Shown here piece by piece: positions 1 to 6,015 of a stretch of 9,606 nt of DNA. Under the pieces are notes generated by a model. It made no database searches and was not told where the DNA came from. It saw only the letters and a program-made list of their open reading frames with translations. How positions within the stretch are numbered: position 1 is the first letter of the stretch; each line of letters opens with the position of its first letter. Origin of the DNA: Lachnospiraceae bacterium (GTDB lineage: Bacteria > Bacillota > Clostridia > Lachnospirales > Lachnospiraceae); contig DOVL01000286.1 of NCBI GenBank assembly GCA_003520105.1, positions 6,243 through 15,848 on the forward strand. The letters are read 5' to 3'. The translations under genes and the position numbers were made by a program.

Positions 1-144
1 CTTGTTGACGGTGAATTTGTCGAAGCCAGAAAGAACCTGAGACTCCGCTTCAGAGGCAGCGACAACCAGCGTATAATTAAAGTTAAAGAAAGCCTTGAGA
101 AAGGCGAAGTCGTACTTTCCGAATATATGGAGGGCCGCATATAA
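1..144 (+). CDS. nrdG: Anaerobic ribonucleoside-triphosphate reductase activating protein, C-terminal end (partial)
   Basis: This is the last 47 codons of a gene that begins before the window; frame 1 is open from base 1 to the TAA at 142-144. The tail contains the stretch LRLRFRGSDNQRIIKVK. Its RGS-x-NQR core is the conserved C-terminal signature of NrdG, the radical-SAM activase that installs the glycyl radical on the anaerobic ribonucleotide reductase NrdD. The radical-SAM cysteine motif lies outside the window, so the assignment rests on this tail alone. A terminator follows within a few bases, so nrdG ends its transcription unit here. Its neighbour dut also serves deoxynucleotide metabolism, which fits, though dut has its own promoter. 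An anaerobic reductase implies an anaerobic or facultative host. Confidence 0.82.
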   Translation, partial: LVDGEFVEARKNLRLRFRGSDNQRIIKVKESLEKGEVVLSEYMEGRI

Positions 145-180
145 AAAAGAGCCGTGTGCTTTGTCACATGGCTCATTTCG
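145..180 (+). terminator. Intrinsic terminator after nrdG
   Basis: The arm GAGCCGTGTG (149-158) pairs with CACATGGCTC (165-174) over 10 bp including one G-U, around a 6-base loop. The stem is preceded by a run of six A and followed by ATTTCG. The T tract is short, so termination may be moderate. It starts directly after the nrdG stop codon. Confidence 0.7.
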
Positions 181-254
181 TATATATAAAACCTTCTCAC
201 AGTTTTTTTACTCCATCTCCGCAACAAATAATACTATGAATCTCCCCAGAATTG

Positions 255-263
255 TGTTATACT
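255..263 (+). promoter_or_regulatory. Extended -10 promoter for dut
   Basis: TGTTATACT matches the TGnTATAAT extended -10 form. It lies about 32 bases before the dut start codon, and transcription would begin near 270. No good -35 box is visible at the expected distance, which is usual for extended -10 promoters. A TTGACA at 272-277 looks like a -35, but no -10 follows it before the gene. Confidence 0.5.
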
Positions 264-294
264 TTCTATTGTTGACAGAAAAGAGGTAAATATC

Positions 295-744
295 ATGATA
301 AACAGTACACTTGTTAATATCAAACGATTAAAACCTAACGCCGCCATCCCGACTTATGGGTCGGAGAATGCTGCCGGTGCAGATCTTTATGCATGCATTG
401 ACAGCACGCTCACAATAGAAAGCGGTGAAACTATCCTTGTGCCTACAGGCCTTGCTATGGAACTTCCTACAGGCTATGCCGGTCTGATATATGCAAGGAG
501 CGGTCTCGCCAGTAAGAAGGGGCTTGCCCCCGCAAATAAAGTCGGAGTAATAGATTCGGATTATCGCGGCGAAGTTATGGTCGCTCTTCATAATCACTCT
601 AAGGTTTCTGCAACTATCGAGCCGGGCGAAAGAATTGCCCAGCTGGTCATCACGCCTTATATCATGGGTGTATTTAACGAGGTTTCAGAGCTTGATGAGA
701 CTGAAAGAGGCGCCGGTGGCTTCGGTTCCACAGGAACCCACTGA
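295..744 (+). CDS. dut: Deoxyuridine 5'-triphosphate nucleotidohydrolase (dUTPase)
   Basis: The enzyme hydrolyses dUTP to dUMP and pyrophosphate in the cytoplasm, keeping uracil out of DNA and supplying dUMP for thymidylate synthesis. At 149 residues it has the normal length of the homotrimeric family, and all five family motifs are present in order: GADLYA (28-33), ARSGLA (67-72), GVIDSDYRGE (84-93) with the catalytic Asp in the usual position, GERIAQL (111-117), and the glycine-rich C-terminal arm RGAGGFGSTGTH (138-149) that closes over the nucleotide. The start is ATG 295, with AGAGGT (282-287) seven bases upstream. Upstream is nrdG, another dNTP gene. The gene has its own extended -10 promoter and a strong terminator after it, so it appears monocistronic. 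Nothing is truncated. Confidence 0.96.
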   Translation: MINSTLVNIKRLKPNAAIPTYGSENAAGADLYACIDSTLTIESGETILVPTGLAMELPTGYAGLIYARSGLASKKGLAPANKVGVIDSDYRGEVMVALHNHSKVSATIEPGERIAQLVITPYIMGVFNEVSELDETERGAGGFGSTGTH

Positions 745-783
745 CCGTATATATCCAGAATTTTGCATATTTTGCAGATAATG

Positions 784-819
784 ACTCCGTATTTGAAAAG
801 ATGCGGAGTTTTTCTTTTT
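784..819 (+). terminator. Intrinsic terminator after dut
   Basis: ACTCCG (784-789) pairs with CGGAGT (804-809), the loop is AT-rich, and the stem runs into TTTTTCTTTTT. It lies 40 bases past the dut stop codon and should end the dut transcript. Confidence 0.8.
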
Positions 820-945
820 CGCGATGCTCTCGAGGCATGCACATGCGAAGCGTGTGTTGAGATGAAGAATGGCTGACTGCATGCTTGCATGCATAGGCAG
901 ACATGCTTTATCTCAATAGATGTGCCGCAGGCACATCTATATGCC
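820..945. repeat. Cluster of extragenic hairpins between dut and mgtE
   Basis: Several palindromes follow the dut terminator. CACATGC (840-846) pairs with GCGTGTG (850-856) around GAA. GCATGC TT GCATGC spans 879-892. TTGAGAT (857-863) can pair with ATCTCAA (910-916), enclosing the previous one. A hairpin of 10-11 bp with a 3-base loop fills 916-940, ATAGATGTGCC against GGCACATCTAT. No protein frame looks real here; small reverse-strand frames merely follow the palindromes. The core ATGCTTGCAT (881-890) recurs in both copies of the 140-bp element described at 2399 and 6016. Function is unknown; it could be a structured leader, a terminator array or an extragenic repeat. Confidence 0.65.
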
Positions 946-960
946 GAGTGCCGCGATGAA

Positions 961-1027
961 ATGACTCGAAGAGTCATGAATGCGCGACTCCCTGAGTCAT
1001 AATTATGTGACTCGAAGAGTCATGAAT
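961..1027. repeat. Direct repeat of a GACTC palindrome in the mgtE leader
   Basis: A 20-base unit beginning TGACTCGAAGAGTCATG occurs identically at 962-981 and 1008-1027. Each unit is itself a palindrome, ATGACTC GAA GAGTCAT at 961-977 and TGACTC GAA GAGTCA at 1008-1022. Between them is a third related hairpin, GACTC CCT GAGTC (986-998). All three stems share GACTC/GAGTC, so arms can also pair across units and form alternative structures. The last hairpin ends 12 bases before the mgtE ribosome site. This could be an operator for a dimeric regulator or a leader RNA with alternative folds. It does not show the conserved sequence of the M-box magnesium riboswitch. Confidence 0.7.
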
Positions 1028-1034
1028 ACAGCGA

Positions 1035-1044
1035 AAGGCGGTGA
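1035..1044 (+). promoter_or_regulatory. Ribosome binding site deciding the mgtE start
   Basis: AAGGCGGTGA differs from the ideal AAGGAGGTGA at one base and ends five bases before ATG 1050. A GTG at 1041, nine bases earlier and in frame, lies inside this site, so ATG 1050 is preferred. Confidence 0.7.
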
Positions 1045-1049
1045 GTGAC

Positions 1050-2399
1050 ATGAAAGAAGAACTCATCAAGGAGAGAATAGAAGAACTGATCGACGAGAAG
1101 AAGCTGCATGAGCTTCGTACAATTCTCAGCGAGCAGAACGAAGCAGATATAGCCGCTGCACTCTCGGAGCTTGAAATAGAGAAGCTGTCCATAGCCTTCA
1201 GAATACTTCCGAAAGAGCTTGCAGCAGACGCATTTTCATATTTTGATTCAGATATTCAGGAGGAACTGATCAAAGCCTTCTCCGATAAGGAGCTTCAATA
1301 CATCATCGACAACCTGTTCATGGATGATACCGTCGACATGATCGAGGAGATGCCGGCCAGCGTTGTTAAACGTATTCTGAAAAATACGGACCCTGTCACC
1401 CGTAAGGAGATCAACGAACTTTTAAAATACCCTGAGGACAGTGCCGGAAGCATCATGACGACCGAGTATGTCCGTCTTGAGGAGGATATGACGGTTCAGC
1501 AAGCATTTACACGTATAAGAAATGTCGGTGTCGACAAGGAGACGATCTACACCTGTTACGTTACGAACTCCAAGAAAGAGCTTCTGGGCATCGTGACGGT
1601 TAAGGACCTCCTGCTTTCTAACTACGAAGACAAGATTAAGGACGTCATGATAACAAATATCATCTACGTTACGACCACAGAGGACCAGGAGTCGGTTGCA
1701 AAATCCTTCGACAAGTACAACTTCCTTGCCATCCCCGTTGTTGATAACGAGAAGCGTCTGGTTGGTATCATCACCATCGATGACGTTATCGATGTCATCC
1801 AGGAAGAGGCTACAGAGGATATCGAAATGATGGCCGCTATCACACCTACTGATAAGCCATACATCAAGACGACCCCTTTCGAGACCTACAAAAAAAGGAT
1901 ACCATGGCTTCTACTTCTCATGATATCCGCTACATTCACAGGCGCTATCATTGCGCGTTACGAGGCTGCCCTTGGCGCTTACGTTGTACTTACGGCTTAT
2001 ATTCCTATGCTTATGGATACCGGCGGAAATGCAGGAAGCCAGGCTTCGGTTTCGATCATCCGTGGACTTTCACTTGATGAGATTGAATTCGGAGATATTT
2101 TCCGTATTCAGGGAAAAGAATTACTGGTTGCCGCCATGTGCGGAGTAACCCTTGCAACTGCAAACTTCGTGAAGCTGCTTGTCTTCGACAAGGTTTCGGT
2201 TACGATCGCTCTTGTCGTCTGCATCACGCTTCTTCTGACAGTTATAGTTGCCAAATTCGTCGGTTGCACCCTTCCGATCCTCGCAAAGCGTATCGGCTTC
2301 GACCCGGCGGTTATGGCGAGTCCATTCATCACAACCATCGTAGATGCGATCTCACTTCTCATCTACTTCCAGATTGCTTCGCATGTATTAAGCATATAG
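1050..2399 (+). CDS. mgtE: Magnesium transporter MgtE
   Basis: This is a homodimeric Mg2+ channel of the cytoplasmic membrane, gated by cytosolic Mg2+ bound between its N and CBS domains. The 449-residue protein has the full family layout: an acidic helical N domain (about 15-130), paired CBS domains (about 134-255, with SIMTTEYV near 134-141 and VGIITIDDVIDVI at 238-250), a connecting plug helix (about 256-280), and a five-helix membrane part from about 284. The pore signature PMLMDTGGNAGSQAS is at 319-333. The acidic residue in DPAVMASPF (Asp 418) matches the channel's selectivity Asp. ATG 1050 is chosen from its ribosome site; starting at GTG 1041 would add three residues. A hairpin-rich leader precedes it without a recognisable M-box, and no clear promoter is visible. 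The stop TAG directly touches the 140-bp structured element, which probably terminates the transcript. The gene converges with the antitoxin gene. Confidence 0.96.
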   Translation: MKEELIKERIEELIDEKKLHELRTILSEQNEADIAAALSELEIEKLSIAFRILPKELAADAFSYFDSDIQEELIKAFSDKELQYIIDNLFMDDTVDMIEEMPASVVKRILKNTDPVTRKEINELLKYPEDSAGSIMTTEYVRLEEDMTVQQAFTRIRNVGVDKETIYTCYVTNSKKELLGIVTVKDLLLSNYEDKIKDVMITNIIYVTTTEDQESVAKSFDKYNFLAIPVVDNEKRLVGIITIDDVIDVIQEEATEDIEMMAAITPTDKPYIKTTPFETYKKRIPWLLLLMISATFTGAIIARYEAALGAYVVLTAYIPMLMDTGGNAGSQASVSIIRGLSLDEIEFGDIFRIQGKELLVAAMCGVTLATANFVKLLVFDKVSVTIALVVCITLLLTVIVAKFVGCTLPILAKRIGFDPAVMASPFITTIVDAISLLIYFQIASHVLSI

Positions 2400-2417
2400 A
2401 ACAAGCCATGCATGACG

Positions 2418-2473
2418 AAAAAACATAAGTCACAGACGGGATGCTTGCATACCAGTCTGTGACTTATATTTTT
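2418..2473. terminator. Two-way terminator hairpin between mgtE and the antitoxin gene
   Basis: The 13-bp stem of hairpin A is followed by TATTTTT on the plus strand and by ATGTTTTTT on the minus strand once the A run at 2418-2423 is read in reverse. It can therefore stop transcripts from both converging genes. Confidence 0.7.
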
Positions 2474-2523
2474 GAGGAATATACGGCGCCTCTGGCGCCG
2501 GTTCTTGAGCCACGCAGCGGATC

Positions 2524-2551
2524 AAGAACAAAGCATGGCTTGTTCTTTTTT
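2524..2551 (+). terminator. Second terminator at the right end of element copy 1
   Basis: AAGAACAA (2524-2531) pairs with TTGTTCTT (2540-2547), with GC/GC continuing around an ATG loop after a bulged A, and a six-T run follows. It uses one arm of hairpin C and one closing repeat, so it competes with the full element fold. Confidence 0.6.
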
Positions 2552-2560
2552 CGCGCAAAC

Positions 2561-2599
2561 ATGCGCCTCGCGCATCCATAAACCGAGCATAACTTGTTC
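2561..2599. repeat. Hairpin plus degenerate second right end of the element
   Basis: ATGCGC CTC GCGCAT (2561-2575) forms a perfect 6-bp hairpin. GCATAACTTGTTC (2587-2599) matches 11 of 13 bases of the element's right end at 2533-2545. On the minus strand this reads GAACAAGTTATGC, eight bases past the antitoxin stop codon. In RNA it could still pair with the element's far end through two G-U pairs. It may be an alternative boundary that fits the element to the antitoxin transcript. Confidence 0.5.
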
Positions 2600-2606
2600 T
2601 TATACC

Positions 2607-3680
2607 CTATACAAGCATTTTATATTTGTATCTGAGCGATTTCATCGCTGCATCATCACTTCTTACCTTATTATCTCTTTGAAGTCGTCCCAACACAATG
2701 CCCGGATCCCGATCAATTATATTTGCAAAATTACGAATTGAGACCAGATCGTATTTTTCGCACTCTATAAACATAGTGTACTGATCTTTCGGTATTAATC
2801 TTTCATCCGCGTATTTATCAGCTGCCGCTTCCTCTTCTCCTGATTCATCTTCAAATGATATTCCAAAATCTCCCTTCATAATATGTCCAACCTCATGAAG
2901 AAGAGTAAACCAGAATATATCTGCATTAAGCCTCCTGTCATTCACCATAAGCATGATGTTGTTCCCTATCTTTTTAGTGGCGCCATTTGTTCGTGAACCG
3001 GGTATATCAGGTTGAATCTCAAGTATGATGCCTGCATCAAGAAAACTATCTTTCATTTTAGGAAACAGACTTGTTTTATCATCTGTCAATGTAAGCAGAT
3101 AGTCCACAGTACTCTCAAGTTTTTTCTTATTATATCTTGGTGCCTTAACCTTAAGTGCATCATTGGTTGCGATCTGAACCATAGTATTGGCCTTGATAAT
3201 GCTATTTTCATCAATCTTTCCTGTTGAACTTCGGAAATTCACAGACATATCTCTTTTTTTGAGAACGCTTAATGTTGCAACATTAAGGAATGACCTTAGA
3301 GTTTTAATCTGTTCATCCCTCTTTCCGGATAAATCCGGAAGTCTGTAATTATCCCTGAAATATTTATAGTTCAGATTACTGAATACTGCCCTTTCCTCCT
3401 CCATCTCCATCTGTGATCTATATTCAGCCTGAAGCACATCATATGCTTTCTGAAGATTTAACCAGTATTCGATACTCGTCCCTATCATTCTTGACATCTT
3501 CATGGCGATATCAATTGACAGGCTTTGCTCTCCCCTTACCAATATACTCAGATTTTTAGGAGTGGTTCCAAGCCTTTTTGCAAAATCCTCCTGAGTCAGA
3601 CCACTTTCATCAACAATCTCCTTAATATAGTATCCGGGATGGAATGCAATTTTATCATTAAATTCAATATAATTACTCAT
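2607..3680 (-). CDS. higA: HigA-type antitoxin fused to an ImmA/IrrE-like zinc metallopeptidase domain
   Basis: This is the second gene of a toxin-antitoxin pair. Residues about 10-80 form an XRE/VapI-type helix-turn-helix: it opens with HPGYYIKEIVDESGLTQEDF, has the recognition region TTPKNLSILVRGEQ, and continues to SIEYWLNLQKAYD, all typical of HigA antitoxins that bind the operator and neutralise HigB. The remainder of the 357 residues is unlike plain HigA (about 100 residues). It contains LLHEVGHIMKGD with a complete HEXXH zinc motif (262-266) and a downstream acidic stretch EEEAAADKYADE (282-293) able to supply the third ligand, as in the ImmA/IrrE (COG2856) family. The start ATG 3680 overlaps the toxin's last codons by 8 bases and has GGAGGT (3692-3697) upstream. 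Known ImmA/IrrE proteins cleave repressors; whether this one cleaves anything is not shown by sequence. Confidence 0.85.
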   Translation of the reverse strand: MSNYIEFNDKIAFHPGYYIKEIVDESGLTQEDFAKRLGTTPKNLSILVRGEQSLSIDIAMKMSRMIGTSIEYWLNLQKAYDVLQAEYRSQMEMEEERAVFSNLNYKYFRDNYRLPDLSGKRDEQIKTLRSFLNVATLSVLKKRDMSVNFRSSTGKIDENSIIKANTMVQIATNDALKVKAPRYNKKKLESTVDYLLTLTDDKTSLFPKMKDSFLDAGIILEIQPDIPGSRTNGATKKIGNNIMLMVNDRRLNADIFWFTLLHEVGHIMKGDFGISFEDESGEEEAAADKYADERLIPKDQYTMFIECEKYDLVSIRNFANIIDRDPGIVLGRLQRDNKVRSDDAAMKSLRYKYKMLV

Positions 3681-4044
3681 AATGCTTGCTCACCTCCGTG
3701 ATTTCAACAATTCTCACACAATCAACTATTTCATCTATATTACACGGTACAAATGGTTTTTTATTATCATCAAGTGGTTCCAGAATAATACGCCACTGTT
3801 CCCTTCGCGATTTAACATCAATGGCAAAATACCCTTCAAGATTTCGTTTTCCTTTATTTCCCAATTTATGAAAGTGAAATGCGGGTTGGACAACAATATC
3901 CTTTATTGTTTCAGCTTGCGCCAATGCATTAATACGTGCCAGCAGACTATTGGCCAGAACTACATCTCCACCAAACAGCTTCTTCGCAGCTTTTACACTC
4001 GTACATTGATCTTCCAGTTTTTTATTTGCATAAATAAGTTCCAA
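3673..4044 (-). CDS. higB: HigB/RelE-family toxin of a type II toxin-antitoxin system
   Basis: The predicted 123-residue protein is the first gene of the pair, a probable ribosome-dependent mRNA endonuclease of the RelE/ParE superfamily. Family features are the opening MELIYANKKLEDQC, the central HKLGNKGKRNLEGYF (59-73) with basic residues, the strand WRIILEP (84-90), and the closing EITEVSKHYE, which matches HigB C-termini. The order toxin then antitoxin is characteristic of the hig type. The gene overlaps the antitoxin gene by 8 bases (ATGAGTAA). The start is taken as TTG 4044, with GGAG (4054-4057) eight bases upstream; the ATG at 4052 is out of frame. A promoter and a palindromic operator lie directly upstream. 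The region is visibly more AT-rich than mgtE and mfd, consistent with acquisition by transfer. Activity cannot be judged from sequence. Confidence 0.8.
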   Translation of the reverse strand: MELIYANKKLEDQCTSVKAAKKLFGGDVVLANSLLARINALAQAETIKDIVVQPAFHFHKLGNKGKRNLEGYFAIDVKSRREQWRIILEPLDDNKKPFVPCNIDEIVDCVRIVEITEVSKHYE

Positions 4045-4057
4045 TAAAGCATCTCCG

Positions 4058-4092
4058 TATAATCAGATTACCCTTTGGGTAATCTGATTATA
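4058..4092. promoter_or_regulatory. Perfect 16-bp inverted repeat, probable toxin-antitoxin operator
   Basis: TATAATCAGATTACCC and its exact reverse complement flank a TTT centre. On the minus strand the first six bases are the -10 box of the toxin promoter, so binding of the antitoxin (alone or with toxin) would block RNA polymerase. HigA-type autoregulation is known for the family; the site is seen directly, and the binding is inferred. Confidence 0.8.
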
Positions 4093-4115
4093 ACTCATGA
4101 ATTAAAAATAATCAA
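4087..4115 (-). promoter_or_regulatory. Promoter of the toxin-antitoxin operon
   Basis: On the minus strand TTGATT (4115-4110) is separated by 17 bases from a perfect TATAAT (4092-4087), and transcription would start near 4080. The -35 box begins four bases after the T tract of the preceding lipoprotein gene's terminator, so the unit is compactly insulated. Confidence 0.8.
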
Positions 4116-4118
4116 TAA

Positions 4119-4156
4119 CAAAAATCAACCATCCAACTTAATGTCGAATGGTTGAT
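4119..4156 (-). terminator. Intrinsic terminator of the unknown lipoprotein gene
   Basis: On the minus strand ATCAACCATTCGAC (4156-4143) pairs with GTTGGATGGTTGAT (4137-4124) over 14 bp including two G-U pairs, around a 5-base loop, and TTTT follows. It sits about 25 bases after the stop codon at 4182. Confidence 0.8.
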
Positions 4157-4181
4157 CCTCATAAACTGATTAAATATAATA

Positions 4182-5915
4182 TTATCTTCCTTCAATCGAA
4201 TTATAAACGCTGCCGTCAATGGCATTTATCTGGATAAAGCTTCCTGAAGCAAGTACTTTTCCACCGGCATCATATGCCGTTCCACTGAAATCCCAGACCG
4301 GAACAAGATAGCCCCTGTCATTACTTTCGTGATCTGACATTCTTGCATATCTGAGAGTGATATCGTCTATCTTTATAGTAAAGCCGACCTTGTCCTCCGT
4401 ATCATCATTATCCATTATTCCATAGAACGGATCGGTTGTGTTGAGCACGTCCAGAATATTTTTCTCATAAACCTCCAGTATCTCTTCAAACGGCATCAGG
4501 TCCGCATTTTCCTCTCCGACTCTGTCATATTTGATCGGACATGCATAACTGAAACCGACTATACCGTTATCATTGATCATCACTTCTATATTGGAATTGA
4601 ACCAGACGCTCGATTTTCTTCCGTCAGAGCCATACTGGATCATCTCGCCGTAATCCTGCACAATATTGCCGTTCACTGCCGGCATATAAACAATATCCCA
4701 AACCTTTCCGACAGTCAGTTCAGCAAAGTAGGTTCCATCTGCGTTCGTCTTTCTGGTTATTGTTGAATGGTCGGAAATATACATCTCCTCTGCGCTTACA
4801 GCCATATAAATATCATCAATTCCAAGCTCTTTCAAAAGTTCTTCCGCCTGCTTTAATGCTTCCTCCTTTGTAACAGAATTCGTTTCCTTAGTGCTTTCAC
4901 GGAATTCATAATTGGTGAATTTCGGATCATCAACCCAGTCCCTGAGTCCATCGTCGCCCTGAAGTTCTCCTTCGACCATCGGCGGATACAGAGCCCTTTC
5001 AGGATTTTCAGGATTGGCTATGCTGTCTATTCCCGAAGCAACCGGCCAGCAGAGGCTAACATTTATTCCCGGAAGAACAAGTCCGTCCGTTATACCATAT
5101 TCACTGCTTCTGAAATATTTAAGCGAATCACCATACACCTTGGAATTCACTGCAGAAAAGCTGGTATATATACCATCCTTTCCGTCACTTACGCCATAGA
5201 ACAGCTCGCCCTCCGGCATAAGCTGCATATAGTATCCTGTATAATCCGGAATTTGCTTGTACTGCTCAGCCTTATCAGAAACCGTAAACAGCTTCGTGTC
5301 AACCGGATATGCAGTTATCTCACTACGCGGAACCTTGCCCTTGATCAGATCCTGATCTTCACCGCTAAGTATAACCTTGTCACCGCTGTAATCATCAAAT
5401 TCAGGATCATACATCCTTATACCGTCATACAGCTTTGTATCACCGATAAGTACATCCTTAACCTTATTCAGAAGTTCATCATCAATCGCAGTTGTCGAAA
5501 TATCAACAACAGGATATTTATCACTGACTCTCAGCTTTACCGGGCTGTCAGCCTCCACCTTAAGCCTTCCGTTCTCACTATCGATTGTCTTGGTATAATG
5601 AGTCATCTCCTTAAGACCGTCATTGGACAGATCTCCCTGCCCGCCGCCATCATTCGCAGCTTCCGTCGTATTGTTTTGTCCGTTTTCTGATGTTCCGTTC
5701 TGATCATCTATGCCATCGTTACGGTCATCCTTGTCATCACTCAAAGTATCGCTTGTATTATTCGTGTCGTCTGACGTGCTCTGTATCTCGGAAGAAATAC
5801 TATCCGCACGATCATCCTTCGAATCACCTTTGTCACCGCACCCGCTGCATACAGAAAGAACAGCAGCGAGCATAACACATACAGCAGCTTTTCGTTTTTT
5901 AATATCAAATATCAT
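4182..5915 (-). CDS. Lipoprotein of unknown function with acidic low-complexity linker
   Basis: I do not recognise a named family. The 577-residue protein starts MIFDIKKRKAAVCVMLAAVL, a basic end plus hydrophobic segment leading to the lipobox CSGC with the probable lipidated Cys 26, so it should be anchored on the outer face of the membrane. Residues about 27-102 form a linker rich in Asp, Asn, Ser, Thr and Gly, typical of surface lipoprotein tethers. The remaining ~475 residues look globular, with a helical stretch KEEALKQAEELLKELG near 350-365 and a C-terminal segment containing VPVWDFSGTAYD and INAIDGSVYN, a pattern reminiscent of PepSY-like repeats but not sufficient to assign one. ATG 5915 is chosen over an in-frame TTG at 5936 because AGGTGA lies six bases before the ATG. 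It has its own terminator; no convincing promoter is visible upstream. The N-terminus resembles that of the neighbouring rotamase. Confidence 0.85.
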   Translation of the reverse strand: MIFDIKKRKAAVCVMLAAVLSVCSGCGDKGDSKDDRADSISSEIQSTSDDTNNTSDTLSDDKDDRNDGIDDQNGTSENGQNNTTEAANDGGGQGDLSNDGLKEMTHYTKTIDSENGRLKVEADSPVKLRVSDKYPVVDISTTAIDDELLNKVKDVLIGDTKLYDGIRMYDPEFDDYSGDKVILSGEDQDLIKGKVPRSEITAYPVDTKLFTVSDKAEQYKQIPDYTGYYMQLMPEGELFYGVSDGKDGIYTSFSAVNSKVYGDSLKYFRSSEYGITDGLVLPGINVSLCWPVASGIDSIANPENPERALYPPMVEGELQGDDGLRDWVDDPKFTNYEFRESTKETNSVTKEEALKQAEELLKELGIDDIYMAVSAEEMYISDHSTITRKTNADGTYFAELTVGKVWDIVYMPAVNGNIVQDYGEMIQYGSDGRKSSVWFNSNIEVMINDNGIVGFSYACPIKYDRVGEENADLMPFEEILEVYEKNILDVLNTTDPFYGIMDNDDTEDKVGFTIKIDDITLRYARMSDHESNDRGYLVPVWDFSGTAYDAGGKVLASGSFIQINAIDGSVYNSIEGR

Positions 5916-6015
5916 ATGAGTCACCTGTCCTTTCAAAGTATTTCTATACTCTGATAATACATCATCCTCCCCGAAAAGTCCTTTAACAAACGATTAAGTA
6001 TCCTTAAAGTTTTCT

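Larger units (their letters stand above)
2399..2551. repeat. Structured extragenic element, copy 1 (closing inverted repeats plus three hairpins)
   Basis: The element is bounded by GAACAAGCCATGC (2399-2411) and its exact reverse complement (2533-2545), followed by T6. Inside are three hairpins. Hairpin A is ATAAGTCACAGAC (2425-2437) against GTCTGTGACTTAT (2455-2467), extended by A5/T5 after one mismatch, with the loop region GGGATGCTTGCATACCA. Hairpin B is CGGCGCC TCT GGCGCCG (2484-2500). Hairpin C is GTTCTTGA (2501-2508) against TCAAGAAC (2522-2529). Copy 2 at 6016 has the same parts in the same order. The left end adjoins the mgtE stop codon. Hairpin A has T-rich tracts on both sides, so it can terminate mgtE and the convergent antitoxin gene. 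No target-site duplication or protein is visible. The class (MITE-like, REP-like or structured RNA) is undetermined. Confidence 0.85.

Noticed and set aside
95..289. A 64-codon frame after nrdG
   Set aside because: It overlaps the end of nrdG, its terminator and the dut promoter, and has no convincing ribosome site.
657..977. Three overlapping minus-strand frames rich in His, Cys and Ser
   Set aside because: They run through the dut 3' end, the terminator and the palindromes; their composition reflects the repeats.
879..1023. Possible CRISPR array from repeated GACTC and GCATGC units
   Set aside because: There are only two exact units with one spacer-like interval that is itself a hairpin, and no cas genes are present.
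745..1049. Possible M-box magnesium riboswitch before mgtE
   Set aside because: None of the conserved M-box segments I know can be found by eye; the hairpins present have different sequences.
2399..2551. Target-site duplication around element copy 1, as for an insertion sequence or MITE
   Set aside because: The flanks (TAG on the left, a T run on the right) do not match each other, and copy 2 shows no matching flanks either, so transposition is not demonstrated.
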